Source: Megascapheus bottae
Taxonomy: Eukaryota; Chordata; Mammalia; Rodentia; Geomyidae
DNA: 64,000 nt
Direction of reading: 5' to 3'
NCBI GenBank assembly: GCA_024803745.1
Contig: JANJXV010000006.1
Span: 44,741,001-44,805,000, forward strand
Below the pieces are notes generated by a model. The model had not been told where the DNA came from, made no database searches, and worked only from the letters and a program-made list of their open reading frames with translations. Below are positions 1-10,942 of the stretch, one piece after another; positions within the stretch are counted from its first letter, which is position 1; each line of letters opens with the position of its first letter. A program made the position numbers and the translations under genes.

Positions 1-242
1 AGGTTTTGCTCTATTGTAAATCTCTGCTAGGAGAGTCCAAGGTTTCTACTGATTATGACAAATGAGGGAAACCATTGAGCCTAAGTTCCTTTGAGTCTGG
101 CTTACTTCACTTAATATGATATTTTTCTAAGCCTTTCCATTTCCTAACAAATGGGGCAATGTCGTTCTTTCTGACAGCAGCATAGAATTCCATTGTGTAT
201 AAATACCACATCTTGTTGATCCACTCATCAACTGAGGGACAT
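1..242 (-). mobile_element. L1 fragment, end of ORF2 and start of 3' UTR
   Basis: Reverse strand matches the C-terminal reverse-transcriptase-ORF region seen in the other L1 copies here (for example the sense copy near 31950-32220). It is cut by the window edge and carries no intact ORF. Confidence 0.85.
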
Positions 243-300
243 CAGATCACAGTCTTCTGAGTAACTAGTATTATAGGCATGAGCCACTGGGCCCCGCCCA
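243..300 (-). mobile_element. SINE fragment, B1-like end
   Basis: Reverse complement of the B1-like start of B1-Geo: the CTGAGTAACTAGTATTATAGG stretch is a diverged form of the usual CTGAGTAGCTAGGATTACAGG. It abuts the L1 fragment directly. Confidence 0.6.
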
Positions 301-1092
301 ACACAGTACATTTAGCAACTGGCAGTATTCTGCTATTCCTGTATACTATCCATATGTAATTTATGGGAGAAATGGAAACTCTGGGCCACATTTAAATGGA
401 GAATCTCTTGTAACCAGGGGGGAAAAATGTCCTATTGCTCTGAGTTCCGGAGAAGAATAACAACAGTAAATCACATTAATAAATAGAAATGAAAGAAAAA
501 GCTTCTATTTGGAAGTATAAGTTAAATGTTAATGCAGTTTTGAATTTATTTCAAGTATTTTTCGTTAAGTACTTCCACTTTCATAACCTTATAGATTGCC
601 TGACATTGAACCATAGTAAAATAATTTATTGGCCAACTTGAAAGAGCTTATATCAATGCTTGCAGCTCTCCTTGAAAAGAAGAAATATAGGGCATTTGTT
701 CTTTGAAAAAAGATATCAGGGCATATAGGTCATTGTCAATTAAAAGCAATAGCAACAACAAGAAGACCTTTTTGGTGGAGCCCATAGCTGCTATTTCTTT
801 GGCCTGCCTGGAACACACAGCTCAGAGGGTGAAGGATATCTTGTTTTCCTTTGCTTTCACTCCTGATTTGCAGCAAGCATCTTTGCTGGGAAAAACCCCT
901 TTCCATTTTGGCCATGTGATTCCATGAATGCTGGCTCTTTGACCACCAGGAGAGAAAGCCAGACACTCTAGGCTTGTCAAGCCCTTCAAGAATTTTCAGA
1001 TTGAACTAAAGGAGGGTTATAATCAGAGACATGTGCATGCAAAAGCGACTAGCTATCAGGGCTGGCTCTACCCAGACAGAAATCATGAGTTT
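301..1092. other. Unique sequence, nothing recognised
   Basis: AT-rich. Short open frames near 703-966 exist on both strands but lack codon-like character, splice context or recognisable motifs. Confidence 0.5.
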
Positions 1093-1097
1093 GTAAG

Positions 1098-1456
1098 TGT
1101 CGGGGTCCTTCGTCCCTGGTCCCTCTCGACTAGTAGGAGGGATGGGCAAAAACACACCCCGAGCAGGACGAGCCTCGAGAGGAGAGGGCCCACTGTCCTC
1201 CCACACTCAGTCTTCCTTCCCCAGAGCACGAACAGAGATGCCACGCAGATACATCAAGACAGGAAAATCTCTCTCTCCAAAAAACCCCCCTCCTGAGGAA
1301 GTCCTCCAGCTAATATACCCTCACTGTAGGTCCCAATAGAGTGATAAACAATAACACACTTGTAACCAGTGGTAATCAAGTCTTGCGTCCTACCTCTTGC
1401 GCCTTGCCTTGTCTCAGCAGAAAGTTATTAGACATGGGGTTACTCGGCCCCCAACA
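1098..1456 (-). mobile_element. Solo LTR, ERV2/ERVK-like
   Basis: Read on the minus strand it begins TGTTGGGGGCCGAG and ends GGACCCCGACA, the TG...CA ends of a retroviral LTR with the GACCCCGACA end common in class II ERVs. It is flanked by a perfect 5-bp duplication GTAAG (1093-1097 and 1457-1461). A TATA-like box lies at 1311-1320 (minus GGGTATATTA). Length is 359 bp. No internal viral sequence is next to it, so this is a recombined single LTR. Family assignment is inference. Confidence 0.75.
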
Positions 1457-1517
1457 GTAAGGAGAAACTTCTTGTAATGATATGCCAATATAAACATACA
1501 AAAATAATGACTGTAGC

Positions 1518-1705
1518 TTGGCACTGGTGGCTCACAGCTATAATTATAACTACTCAAGAGGAGTAAGCCCAAGTAGAAGAGTCCATGAGACTCTTATCTC
1601 CAATTATTCACAAGAATAATCCAAAAGTGGAGCTGTGGCTCAAGTAGTGGAGCACTAGACTAGAGCAAAAGAATTCAGCACCCAGGCCCCAGGACTTGGG
1701 AAAAC
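1518..1705 (+). mobile_element. B1-Geo SINE, diverged
   Basis: Starts GGCACTGGTGGCTCACAG, contains the GACTCTTATCTCCAATTA linker and the Geo-type right half (GAGCTGTGGCTCAAGTAGTGG). Confidence 0.8.
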
Positions 1706-1770
1706 AAGACTGCTTTTGTTGTTGTTGCTTTGTTTTGTTTTTAATTCCAATACTTAAAAAAAGGGCATTT

Positions 1771-1972
1771 GGGGCCTGGAGTTTGGCTTAGTGGTAGAGT
1801 GTTTGCCTAGCATTCACGAAGACCCGGGTTTGATTCCTCGGTACCCCACATACATAGCAAAAAAGCTGGAAGTGGTGCTGAGGCTCAAGTGGTAGAGTGC
1901 TATCCTTGAGAAAGTCCAAGGACAGTGCTTAAGCCCTGAGGCTAAGCCCAGGACTGGCAAAAAAAAAAAAAA
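1771..1972 (+). mobile_element. IDL-Geo SINE
   Basis: tRNA-like left half with A box (TGGCTTAGTGG) and B box (GGTTTGATTCC), Geo right half, then a 13-14 A tail. AAAGGGCA recurs on both sides as probable TSD. Confidence 0.9.
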
Positions 1973-1979
1973 GGGCAGT

Positions 1980-2910
1980 GCTGGGATGGAATCCAAGCCT
2001 TCTGTATTAATTAATGTCCTCCTGTTACTAGCAGAACCCGAAATAGTATTAGAGGTGAGCAGTTAGAACTGATCAGAGGTGTTTATGAGCCATTTGGAGC
2101 TGAATCACTTTGAGAACTTCTAGAACCATGGAGTCAAATCTAAGGGCCCAGGAACACACCCAGAAAGATTTGCAGTTGATATAGTGCATTCTAAAGTTTG
2201 AGCATCATTCATGTAGAAAGGTGGCCAGGAAGGTGGTACTGTGGTACAGGGGAAAGACAGCCAAGAGAATGAGGGCTTGACAATTGTTCAAACCTGACAC
2301 AATGGAATTGCATTCCTTTGTTTTCTCACAGTATCTTTAATTCTTAAATGACAAATACTTTGTCCTCTAAACAGTTCCTGTAAAATCAGAAGGTATTTTA
2401 AAGCAATGCCAAATTATGTGTGATTAAAATAAAGGGACATGACTGATATAACAAGTTACAAGGTGAATTCATCACATGGAATCTATGGCCTGAATGAAAG
2501 GTTAGGGAAACTGTGAGTTTCTAATGAGAAAGTCAAGTTTAATTAATTGTTCTCTGAATAGATTTGCAATTGGAAGTTTGGTACCTGAAACTTCATAGCT
2601 AATTACAAAGACTGTGAGTGAACAATGGGTAATTGCCTCCCAATCTCATGTTGAATATGCCTTAATTGCAGTTTGTCACAGGGACAGCATGGCAGGTTGG
2701 GGGGGAGGGAATGGAGACAAGTTGCAACTTTCTTGGAAACCCCAGGATTGCTCTGTGAGTTGGAGAATTGGTGCCAGTTATCAACTTCAGGTAGAGATGG
2801 AATCAATGGAAGGATGCACGGATGTACCAGGTTGCCTTTCAATAATGGCATTGACAGAGACAGCCAGTGGCCTCCAGCTGACCTCCTTCACTGGGCCACA
2901 ATATAGTATT
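1980..2910. other. Unique sequence, nothing recognised
   Basis: No repeat family or exon recognised. An open frame at 2614-2949 lacks splice-site support and runs into the L1 insertion. Confidence 0.5.
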
Positions 2911-2926
2911 TCAGACAAACCTTTTT

Positions 2927-3019
2927 TTTTAACTTTTTATTGTAATTAATAAAAGGGTTACATGATATTTGCCACATAGAAGATGCATTAATTCACATAC
3001 ATTGATACCCTTTCACATG
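2927..3019 (-). mobile_element. Severely 5'-truncated L1 (3' UTR only)
   Basis: Only about 93 bp of L1 3' end is present. Flanked by a perfect 16-bp TSD TCAGACAAACCTTTTT (2911-2926 and 3020-3035); the target CTTTTT/AT fits the L1 endonuclease preference. Confidence 0.9.
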
Positions 3020-3035
3020 TCAGACAAACCTTTTT

Positions 3036-3968
3036 ATCTTTGTGCTTCTAACTCTCCCATTCAGCTAGTTTCCCTACAGTCTCAAGATGTGAGGCAGAGT
3101 TCCTATGAGTTCTCATATTAATAGCATTGAACACACAAGTTCTCAGCAATCTTAAGATAGAAAGGACTACCTTAATTGAGTGAAAGGCATCTAAAAAACT
3201 ACAGGTGACATCATATTTAATGGTGCAAGACTGAATGCTTTCCCCTTAATTGAGAAAAATCACTGGCTACAGAATGAAAGATGGATTGTGGAGAGATGAG
3301 CAAGAAGTCACTATCATGGCATCTAGAAAGTTATGGCAGGTCAGACAAACTTGAGAGCTTACACAGGGAAGGTATCAGAAGAAATGAGAGATGTTTGGAA
3401 GGCAAAATATACAGGGCATATGCACAGAATGGGTACAGCAACTGAGGGAAAGTTGGAAGAGTAACTCCTCGGGGTCAGCCTGTTCTATTAATGAATGACA
3501 TCATCCATGAGCAGGAAATGAGGATGATGAGAAATATCTATTCTTTTCTAGAGATGTCACACTAGCCAATTAGCTCCATCATGGGCCCCAAAAGTCTATT
3601 ATAAAAGTCTAGTATGAGTGGATGGAAAAGGTATTTAGCATGGGTGAGAAATAGTTTCAAAATGTGAAAATATATTTAAATATCCAGGCTTTGCTGGCAC
3701 AAGGCTGCCCTTCACTATATTAATTGCATTAACATTTTTCACCATGGTATTTCATGAACGCATATATCGTGTTTAGAAAAACCCTCTATTGCTTTCTCTT
3801 TCCCTGCCTCACAAACTCCTGTCGACCAACAGCGTTCACTGTGCCTGTGTCCTCATATGGATTTACAAATGTATCTCAAAATTGAGAATTATGTATTTCA
3901 AGATGCTTTACAGCAAAGCATTTGAACATATCCTTCAATTTAGGGTTTACCCAGTCAACTGACTGAGA
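3036..3968. other. Unique sequence, nothing recognised
   Basis: No confident repeat, RNA gene or exon seen. Confidence 0.5.
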
Positions 3969-3977
3969 CTTTACTTT

Positions 3978-4171
3978 TTTTTTTTGCCAGTTGTGGGGTT
4001 TGAACTTAAGGCCTAAGCACTGTCCTTGGACTTTTTCCTCAAGGCTAGAGCTCTACCTTTGAGCCACAGCACCACTTCTGGCTTTTTTCTATGTATGTGG
4101 TGCTGAGGAATTGAGCCCAGGTCTTTATGCCTGTTAGGCAAGCATTCTACCACTAGGCCAAACTCCAGCCC
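3978..4171 (-). mobile_element. IDL-Geo SINE
   Basis: Full-length antisense copy. TSD CTTTACTTT at 3969-3977 and 4172-4180, merging with the poly(T) tail. Confidence 0.9.
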
Positions 4172-4189
4172 CTTTACTTTTTTTTTTTT

Positions 4190-5470
4190 TTTACTCTTTT
4201 TGTCTTCCCAGAACCTAAACAAATGCCTTAGGAAATCCTTGTGGAATTCACTGCAATGAGATAAGAGGTCTCTTTGAAGTATACTAAGAGACAGAAACAT
4301 TTTATCTTCCCTATGGAACATAAGAAACATTATAAGACAGTGGAGTTCTATGGGCCAGGCCTGGGAGGACTTCACATAGAGGAAAGTGGAATGGACAGCT
4401 CTGAGGAACAGAAGAACAAGAGCTTAAAAAGAGAAAGTGTGAAACTAGAAGTGCATCCCATCCCTTTCAATTGGTACTGTCTCAGCATCATTTCTTAGAT
4501 GCACAAATGGATTAAAGGAAGCTCTTAATGCTTCTGAAGATGATACAATTTGTGGCAATAAAAATAGATTTGAGGAGCTGAAGGGAAAAAAATTCTATCC
4601 ATGAATTAGCAGTTGCCATGGTTGATATGTCTTAAGGCAGCAATGACCTTCCTGACCTTGGGACAATATTGTGCCTTATTTTCCTGCCTTTGGGATAATG
4701 TCTAACTTATCCATCTGAGAATTTTAATGATTCCATAATACCTCATCAACTTGAACAATTTCCATCAAGAGTGCTTATGAGTAGAATGAAAAATAAGAAA
4801 CATGGCAGAGTGATGTGCTTTTATTTTTGCCATGCATATAAGGGAAGACAAATATGCCAATAAAACATTTCCAGTTTGATAGAACAATCTCCTAAGTACT
4901 TAGGGAAAAAGACACATCAATTACTCTTGCCCTCAGCCAGTTGCTTGGCGAGTCTGGATGGCCTCTCTGATGGATGACTAGACTTTCATTTCCTGAGGGA
5001 TCAAGCCCTTTGTGATTGTAACGCTGTGATCACTGCTCGTGCTCATCATCACTGTCATGGAGTGAGTCATCAATCAGTGTGTGAGTGAAGTCACCCCTGC
5101 ACAGTGCACATGTGTGTTCAACAGCCTTAATTCTCTGTGGTAATCAGATTCTGGTATGCCTTTCTTTGCTAGATGATCTACAGCAGTGAGGTCTAATGTT
5201 TACAGCATTAAATGGGGTGGAAGTTTTGCCATTTTCTCCGGTGCAGAGGTACTTTTGTACCAGACAAGTAGAACTATTAATTCAATAGGAAGTAAGCTAG
5301 TAGGGTTAGAAAATATAATGTTTTAAGTGCTTCATGGGAAGTAATAGTGAGATGGGCTAATCCTCCCATCTTGAACCATTGTTAGATGCTGGAGATGCAA
5401 TGCTATCCATCACCTGTAGTTTTTAGCATGTGTATATAGTATTCTGGATGGCAGGGTCAAAGCTAACGGG
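4190..5470. other. Unique sequence, nothing recognised
   Basis: Intron-like or intergenic AT-rich DNA; no recognised repeat or coding signal. Confidence 0.5.
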
Positions 5471-5477
5471 ATCAAAC

Positions 5478-5700
5478 AGGTGCTGATAGCGCAGGCCTGT
5501 AATTCTAGCTACTTAGTAGACTGAAATCTGAGGGTCGCTGGTAAAAGCCACCCCAAGCAGACAAATTCCTCAGACTCTTATCTCTAATCAGAAAAAAGCT
5601 GAAAGTGGAGGTGTGGCTCATTTGGTAGAGGGCCAACCTGGGGGTAAGCGGAGGCAACTCAAGTGTGCAAAGTTTTGAATTCAAGTTCGAGTATTGGTGT
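5478..5700 (+). mobile_element. B1-Geo SINE, old
   Basis: Recognisable AGGCCTGTAATTCTAGCTAC start, CAGACTCTTATCTCTAATCA linker and GTGTGGCTCATTTGGTAGAG right half; tail replaced by a CA repeat. Confidence 0.75.

Positions 5701-5702
<2 letters not shown>

Positions 5703-5743
<41 letters not shown>
5703..5743. repeat. (CA)n microsatellite
   Basis: About 20 CA units at the 3' end of the preceding SINE, probably grown from its A-rich tail. Confidence 0.95.
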
Positions 5744-5747
<4 letters not shown>

Positions 5748-5769
5748 CTATGTTTCCCCTGAGATGACA

Positions 5770-6420
5770 TTGCTAAGTATATTCCCCCAAATTGAAATCA
5801 AGCATGCAAATGGATACTTGCACACCAATGTCCATAGAAGAATTATTTCCAAAGATGAAAAGATAAAAACAACCCAAATGCAAACAGGTGAACAAAATAT
5901 GGGAAATATATAGTAGAATATTGTTCATCTTAAAAAAATCTATGGCTATGGATCTCCAGAGGGGTTTCAGTTACATAGGTCATGTAAAGAGTATATTTCT
6001 TTTTAGACAATGTCTCCCTGACCCTCAGGTTGTTCCTCTTTTAAGGGAATGAGATTCTAATAGATGCTATACGATGGATAAAATTTGAAAACATGCTAAA
6101 TGACATACACAGGACTGACAAAAGGTAAACCATGGTTATGATTTTGGGGTGACATCAATCATGATGTAATGCTCACAAACTGCTTCTTGAGTGGCTACTC
6201 CTTTGTATAACTAGTTAAAGATAATAAAATATTAAAAAATAAAATCATAAATAATGCGAAATTTTAAAATCACAGGAAAAGAAATTCATGGAAATTTCAG
6301 TTTGAGATGATGAGAAAATTCTAAAAATCGATTGGTTGATGGTGATGGTTGTACAACGATGTGAATATGCTAATGATGTTGAGTTGTACAGTGAAATGAA
6401 TAAAATGATTATATTATGTT
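5770..6420 (+). mobile_element. Ancient L1 (L1M type), ORF2 end and 3' UTR
   Basis: 5810-5925 resembles the end of mammalian L1 ORF2 (ACCAATGTCCATAGAAG, then AAACAACCCAAATGC). 6300-6420 resembles the old L1M 3' UTR (GGTGATGGTTGTACAACGA, GAGTTGTACAGTGAAATGAA). Heavily mutated. Confidence 0.65.
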
Positions 6421-6435
6421 TTTCCTTTTCTTTCT

Positions 6436-6508
6436 CTTTTTTGGTGGAACTTGGATTTTGGATCTAGAGCTTGTACTTACTGTGCACCTGAGCCATGCTC
6501 TCAGACCT
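6436..6508 (-). mobile_element. ID-like SINE fragment
   Basis: Antisense GGAACTTGGATTTTGG...GAGCCATGCTCTCAGACC resembles the tRNA-like SINE body; old and partial. Confidence 0.45.
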
Positions 6509-6691
6509 ATAAATGTTATATTCTATATATTTAAATGTTAAAGTTGCTTGAAAGGCACTGCTGTCTAAAGTGTGCCTTATTTGTTAATATATGTCATTCT
6601 ATGATGACACAAATCAAAGCACTTGGCAGAATTCCCTTCTGTAAAGTGGTGTCTATGTGTGGCTCCTCAAACATTTAGAAACAGAAATGCA

Positions 6692-6988
6692 AGCCAAGTG
6701 CCAATGGCTCATTCCTGTAATCTAGCCACTCAGGGGACAAATGTCTGGAGGATTGAGGTTTGAGGCTAGCCCAAGGCCCAGGCTCAGTCAATAGTTGAAT
6801 GTAGTGTTGTATGCCTGGTCATCCTAGCTACATGGGAAGTATAAATAGGCAGATGGAGGTCTGGGCAAGAACGGCATACATATAATAAGACACTATACGA
6901 ACATCAAGGCATATAGGACTCATGAAGTGGCTCAAGATCTAGTGTGTTTGTCTAGCAAACATGAGACCCTGAATTCAACACCGTAGTG

Positions 6989-6990
<2 letters not shown>
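6692..6990 (+). mobile_element. Old multi-monomer SINE
   Basis: Two B1-like units in tandem (near 6700 and 6795, each with a GTAATCTAGCCA or GTCATCCTAGCTAC stretch) followed by a tRNA/ID-like unit near 6915-6985. Ends in a CA repeat. Confidence 0.6.

Positions 6991-7034
<44 letters not shown>
6990..7034. repeat. (CA)n microsatellite
   Basis: About 22 CA units at the SINE tail. Confidence 0.95.
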
Positions 7035-7035
<1 letters not shown>

Positions 7036-7036
<1 letters not shown>

Positions 7037-7930
7037 CCATAAATGCTTGTGGCAATTTATATTGCACTTGTATCTATGAATTCCTATTGAACACACTTTC
7101 TGAGATCTGTCATGCAAAAATCATCAAAATAAGGAAATGATCCAACCCCATATTTTCATATGTTTGAGCTTCTTGACTCCTTCCTCAGTGCTCTTCCAGG
7201 CAGGTTCCAGCATGTGGTCTGATTTATTGCAGACCATTTTTGTTTGTTTTTCAAACCTCAAGAAACTGTCCTTGCAAGGAACTGCTTGGGATCCTTGCCA
7301 GAACATGGAGTTTCCATCAAGGGCCAGTGCTTCCAGGTCAGTATGCTGTTATCCTGTTTCCCATTTCTGTTCCATCCTACATCCTGTATAAATTAGCCAT
7401 GTGCTGCAGAATATTTCCCTACCTGCTTGAGCCCAGATCTGATGAAATATCAGTCTGGAGTCAATGGGTGAAAGAAACAGAGAAAGGGAGGAAAATATTC
7501 CTCTTCAGGACAAGATTCAAGTGAGGCATTTTTAGGATGTCCTGCCAGGGTGAGGCTGATCTCTAGCAAAGGGAAGGAGAATCAGAGAGAATTAAAATAA
7601 ATCCAGTTACTCAATATTTTGGGACTTGTCTGCCCCATCCTAGGCCTTGAGATCTTAGCTTTTCCTGTCTGGGCCCTAACGCTGAAATAGAAGCCTATTG
7701 GGGTTTTGCAATCTGTCTCTCTTGTGGCTGTCACCTGATGGCGAAATCAGTAAAATTTTAAAGGGCATATTCCTTGCACCTGAAGGTGGTCAAGTTCTTT
7801 TCAATATTCCCACAGAGATATCCTCAAGTTCACACTGTATTTGAGTTGATGGTTTGCTAGGCTAACTCTGGTTATTTTCTTGTTTTGAAACTTCCAAAGC
7901 AGTTAATAAAAGCCAATGAATTCTCCACTA
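7036..7930. other. Unique sequence, nothing recognised
   Basis: Short ORFs near 7124-7524 overlap on both strands and have no splice or homology support. Confidence 0.5.
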
Positions 7931-9110
7931 AAATTTTTTTATTTATTTTTTATTGTAAAGGTGATGTACAGAGGGATTATGGTCACATAAGGAAATGAGT
8001 ACAATTCTTGCAGAACATTGTTTCCTCCTCCCTCATTTTCTCCTACTTTCCCTCCCCGCAATATTCCCCCTCCCCCACCACGACCCAAGTTATAAAGTTC
8101 ATTTCCAGCATAGTGTCTTGTGGGTATCACTGTTGCTCTGGTTCACCCTTTGTCCTTTGTCTCACCATTTCTGTGATTCTCCTTTCCCCAAATCAGATAA
8201 ACATATGTACAATACAGATAAACATATACAATACAAAGTGTACCAAAAAAAAGTGACAAGGAGTAAACCAAGGAAAAAAAGAAAAAAAGAACTGCATACA
8301 GTACACTAAACACAAACTAAACCAACCAAACCAAAACTCTTTTCTTTCCAGATCTTGTAGTTCATTTGGATTAACGTCCTTCTATAATGTCATTTATACA
8401 TTGAGCTATTATGATCCTCTGCTACAATTACCCTAGACATATACTAATTATTACAAATGAAGGAAACCAAGCAGCCAGCCTATTTTTTGATGTTTCTGGC
8501 TTATTTCACTTAATATGATTTTCCAAGTCTTTCCACTTCCTTATGAATGGGACGATGTCATTCTTTCTGATGGAAGCAGAGAATTCCATTGTGTATATAT
8601 ACACATTTTCCTTATCCATTTATCCACTGAGGGGCATCTGGGTTGATTCCATATCTTGGTTATGGTAAATAATGCTGTAATGAACATCATTGTCCTGGTA
8701 GCTTTAGTGTGGCCTTACTTATAGTCATTTGGGTAAATGCCCAGGAGTGAGATTGCTGGGTCATAGAGAAGCTCTATGTTTAGTCTTTTGCAATATGGAG
8801 AAACCTCCACATTGCTTCCCAGAGTGGTTGTACAATGTTACATTTCCACCAACAGTGTAGTAGCATTCCCCTTTGGCCACATCACTGCCAGCATCTGTCA
8901 TTAGATTCCTTGATAATGGCCATTTTAATTGGGATGAGGTGAAATCTGTGTTGTGTTGATTTACATTTCTTTTGTGGCTAGAGATGTTGCACATTTCTTC
9001 AGTGTATTGGCCATTCCTATTTCTTATTCTTATTTCCTCAGAGAAGTCTTCAAGTCTTTAACCTAATTTTTAGTGTGGTTGTTTCTTTGAGGAGTTTGTA
9101 AGGTTAAATT

Positions 9111-9344
9111 TTTATTTTTTATGGGTCATGGGGCTTGAACTGTGGGCCTGGTTACTGTCTCTGAGCTCTTCAGTTCAAGGCTACCGCCCTACTCCTTGAG
9201 CCATACAGCCCCACTTCCCATTTTCTAGTGATTAATTGGAGATAAGAGTCTCATGGTCTTTAGTGCCCAGGCTGGCTTTGAACCATGATCCTTAGATCTT
9301 AACCTCTTGAGTAGCTAGATTACAGTGAGCCACTGTGCCCAGCT
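9111..9344 (-). mobile_element. B1-Geo SINE inserted in the L1
   Basis: Antisense copy with GGTTAATTGGAGATAAGAG-like linker (9231-9250). TSD-like AGGTTAAATTTTT / AGGTTTAATTTTT flank it; L1 reading resumes after it. Confidence 0.85.
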
Positions 9345-9698
9345 TGAGGTTTAATTTTTTGAGCTCTAAGTGTATTTTAGATATGAGGCCTTTGTCTTTT
9401 GTATAGCTAGTGAAGATCTCCCAATTTGTGAGCTTTCTATTTATCTTGCTAGCTATATCCTTTGCCATGCAGAAGCTTTGCAGCTTAATGTAATCCCATT
9501 TATCCAATCTTTCTTTGATTTGTTGTGTTTTGGGTTCTTAAGAAAATTTCAACCTGTGCTAAGGAGCCTTAGTGTTTCCCCCATCCTTTCCTGTGATATT
9601 TTCAGGGTATTTGTTCTTATCTTGAGGTCTTTGATCAATTTGGAGTTGATTCTGGTGCAGGGTGATATGTAAAGTTCCAACTTCAATTTTCTGCATAT

Positions 9699-10037
9699 TG
9701 TAATATCCCAGCCATTATGGGGACCCTGAACCCCCCAGCAATAGAGTCACCAGCACTCAGTGAAATGAGCTAGGAGTCAGTTTAATAGCAGTACAGAGGC
9801 TACTCACTATTTTCCGGCAGATAGAGAGCAGCCCTGCCCTTCAGTGAGGCTGAGTTTTAAAGGTAAACACCACACACAGGACGTCACTGTATGACGTCAC
9901 CTAATGATGCCCACAGTCAGTAACCACAGGATGAAACCACATGCAGGTGGTCATAACCACTCACAGGTGGTTGAGCAGGTTAAACAGTTTTACAGAAACA
10001 AAAACAATTTGGCTGCTAAGCCTGCCAGATTATTACA
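9699..10037 (-). mobile_element. Solo LTR inserted in the L1
   Basis: A 339-bp block splits the L1 homology exactly. Its ends are a perfect 7-bp inverted repeat TGTAATA...TATTACA. On the minus strand it has a TTTAAAA box (9855-9861), an ATTAAA poly(A)-like signal (9783-9788) and two CRE-like sites upstream. The flanks CATAT and CACAC may be a decayed 5-bp TSD. No internal viral genes. ERV class is not determined. Confidence 0.75.
9880..9899 (-). promoter_or_regulatory. Paired CRE-like sites in the LTR
   Basis: GACGTCAC and TGACGTCA lie 12 bp apart (the second is a perfect CREB/ATF palindrome), about 20-40 bp upstream of the LTR's TATA-like box on the minus strand. Function is inferred from position only. 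Confidence 0.55.
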
Positions 10038-10361
10038 CACACGTGTAGCCAATTCTGCCAGCACCGTTTGCTGAAGAGGCTGTCTTTCTTCCATCCAGTG
10101 TTTTTGGCTTCTTTATCAAAGATTAGGTGGTCATATGTCTAGAGGTTCATGTCTGAATCTTTAATCTTATTCCATTGGTCCTCAGGCCTGTTCTTGTGAC
10201 AGTACCAAGCTGTTTTTAATAAGTATGGCTTTATAATAGAACTTGAAGTTTGGTATTGATATTCCTCCAGCACAGTTCTTGCTAAGGATTGTTTTTGCTT
10301 TTGGGGTCTTCTGATATTTTGTACTCCACTGTTTAAACTATAACTGTCTTTGCCTCCACAG

Positions 10362-10435
10362 TTACTACGGTTACATCATTTACCACATGACCAAGAACTT
10401 TCCCTTCTACTTGAATCTCATCCACATGCCCACAG
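10362..10435 (+). CDS. Candidate internal coding exon of an unidentified gene
   Basis: A 74-nt segment between a strong splice acceptor (pyrimidine-rich CTGTCTTTGCCTCCACAG, ending 10361) and a strong donor (CAG/GTAAGAG at 10436). A branch-point-like CTATAAC lies about 20 nt upstream. Two forward frames are open: one, with a split first codon, gives 24 codons starting YYGYIIYHMTK and ending NLIHMPT, hydrophobic and aromatic-rich; the other starts LLRLHHLPHD. The third has a stop. The sequence is not repetitive, although an antisense L1 ends only about 40 bp upstream. I do not recognise the protein, and no partner exon can be joined with confidence. If real, the host gene runs on the plus strand and most of the window is its introns. 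It could also be a chance pairing of splice-like sites. Confidence 0.4.
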
Positions 10436-10499
10436 GTAAGAGCTTTAACTGTGTTGATTCTGGGTCTACACTTACTAACAATGAAGTGCTTGTTTCTAC

Positions 10500-10692
10500 T
10501 TTTTTTTTTTGCCAGTCCTAGAGCTTAAACTCAGGGCCTGGGCACTGTCCTTGGGGTTTCTCAAGGCTAGCACTCTATCACTTGAGCCAAAGCACCACTT
10601 CTGGCTTATTCTGTGTATGTGGTACCTACTAATCAACCTGAGGCCTTCATGCATGCTAAGCGAGCACTCTACCTCTAAGCCATGCTCCTGGC
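10500..10692 (-). mobile_element. IDL-Geo SINE
   Basis: Antisense copy, first of a stack. TCTACTTT target word at its left end (10495-10502) recurs at 11149-11156 and 11397-11404. Confidence 0.85.
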
Positions 10693-10696
10693 ATAT

Positions 10697-10809
10697 CATA
10701 TTCCTCTCTGTCTTTTTCCTTCCTTTCTTTCCTTCCTCTCTTTCTTTCTTTCCTTCCTCTCTTTCTTTCTTTCTTTCCTTCCTCTCTTTCTTTCTTTCTT
10801 TCCTTCCTC

Positions 10810-10857
<48 letters not shown>

Positions 10858-10942
10858 TCCTTTCGTCAGTCCGTCTTTCCTTCCTTCCTTCCTTCCTTCC
10901 TTCCTTCCTTCCTTCCTTCCTTCCTTCCTTTCTTTCTTTCAT
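10697..10942. repeat. Pyrimidine microsatellite (CTTT/CCTT)n
   Basis: About 245 bp almost wholly C/T, with a CTTT-rich core and a pure CCTT block at 10875-10929. It occupies the tail position of the next antisense SINE, inside that SINE's TSD, so it is an expanded A-rich tail. Long frames through it are artefacts. Confidence 0.95.

Larger units (their letters stand above)
7932..10320 (-). mobile_element. Older-subfamily L1, 3' UTR and ORF2 part, interrupted
   Basis: Antisense L1. 7932-8455 is a 3' UTR unlike the young copies (GGTGATGTACAGAGGGATTA). 8460-9698 and 10038-10320 encode disrupted ORF2 C-terminal half; conserved stretches on the minus strand include the CCHC-like region around 8820-8890. 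Interrupted by a SINE (9111-9344) and a solo LTR (9699-10037). Many stops and frameshifts, so inactive. A CTCCACT word occurs near both ends (about 7923 and 10323), a possible remnant TSD. Confidence 0.85.

Noticed and set aside
5703..5743. Regularly spaced short repeats that could suggest an array
   Set aside because: Simple dinucleotide microsatellite with no spacers; nothing resembles a CRISPR array, and the genome is mammalian.
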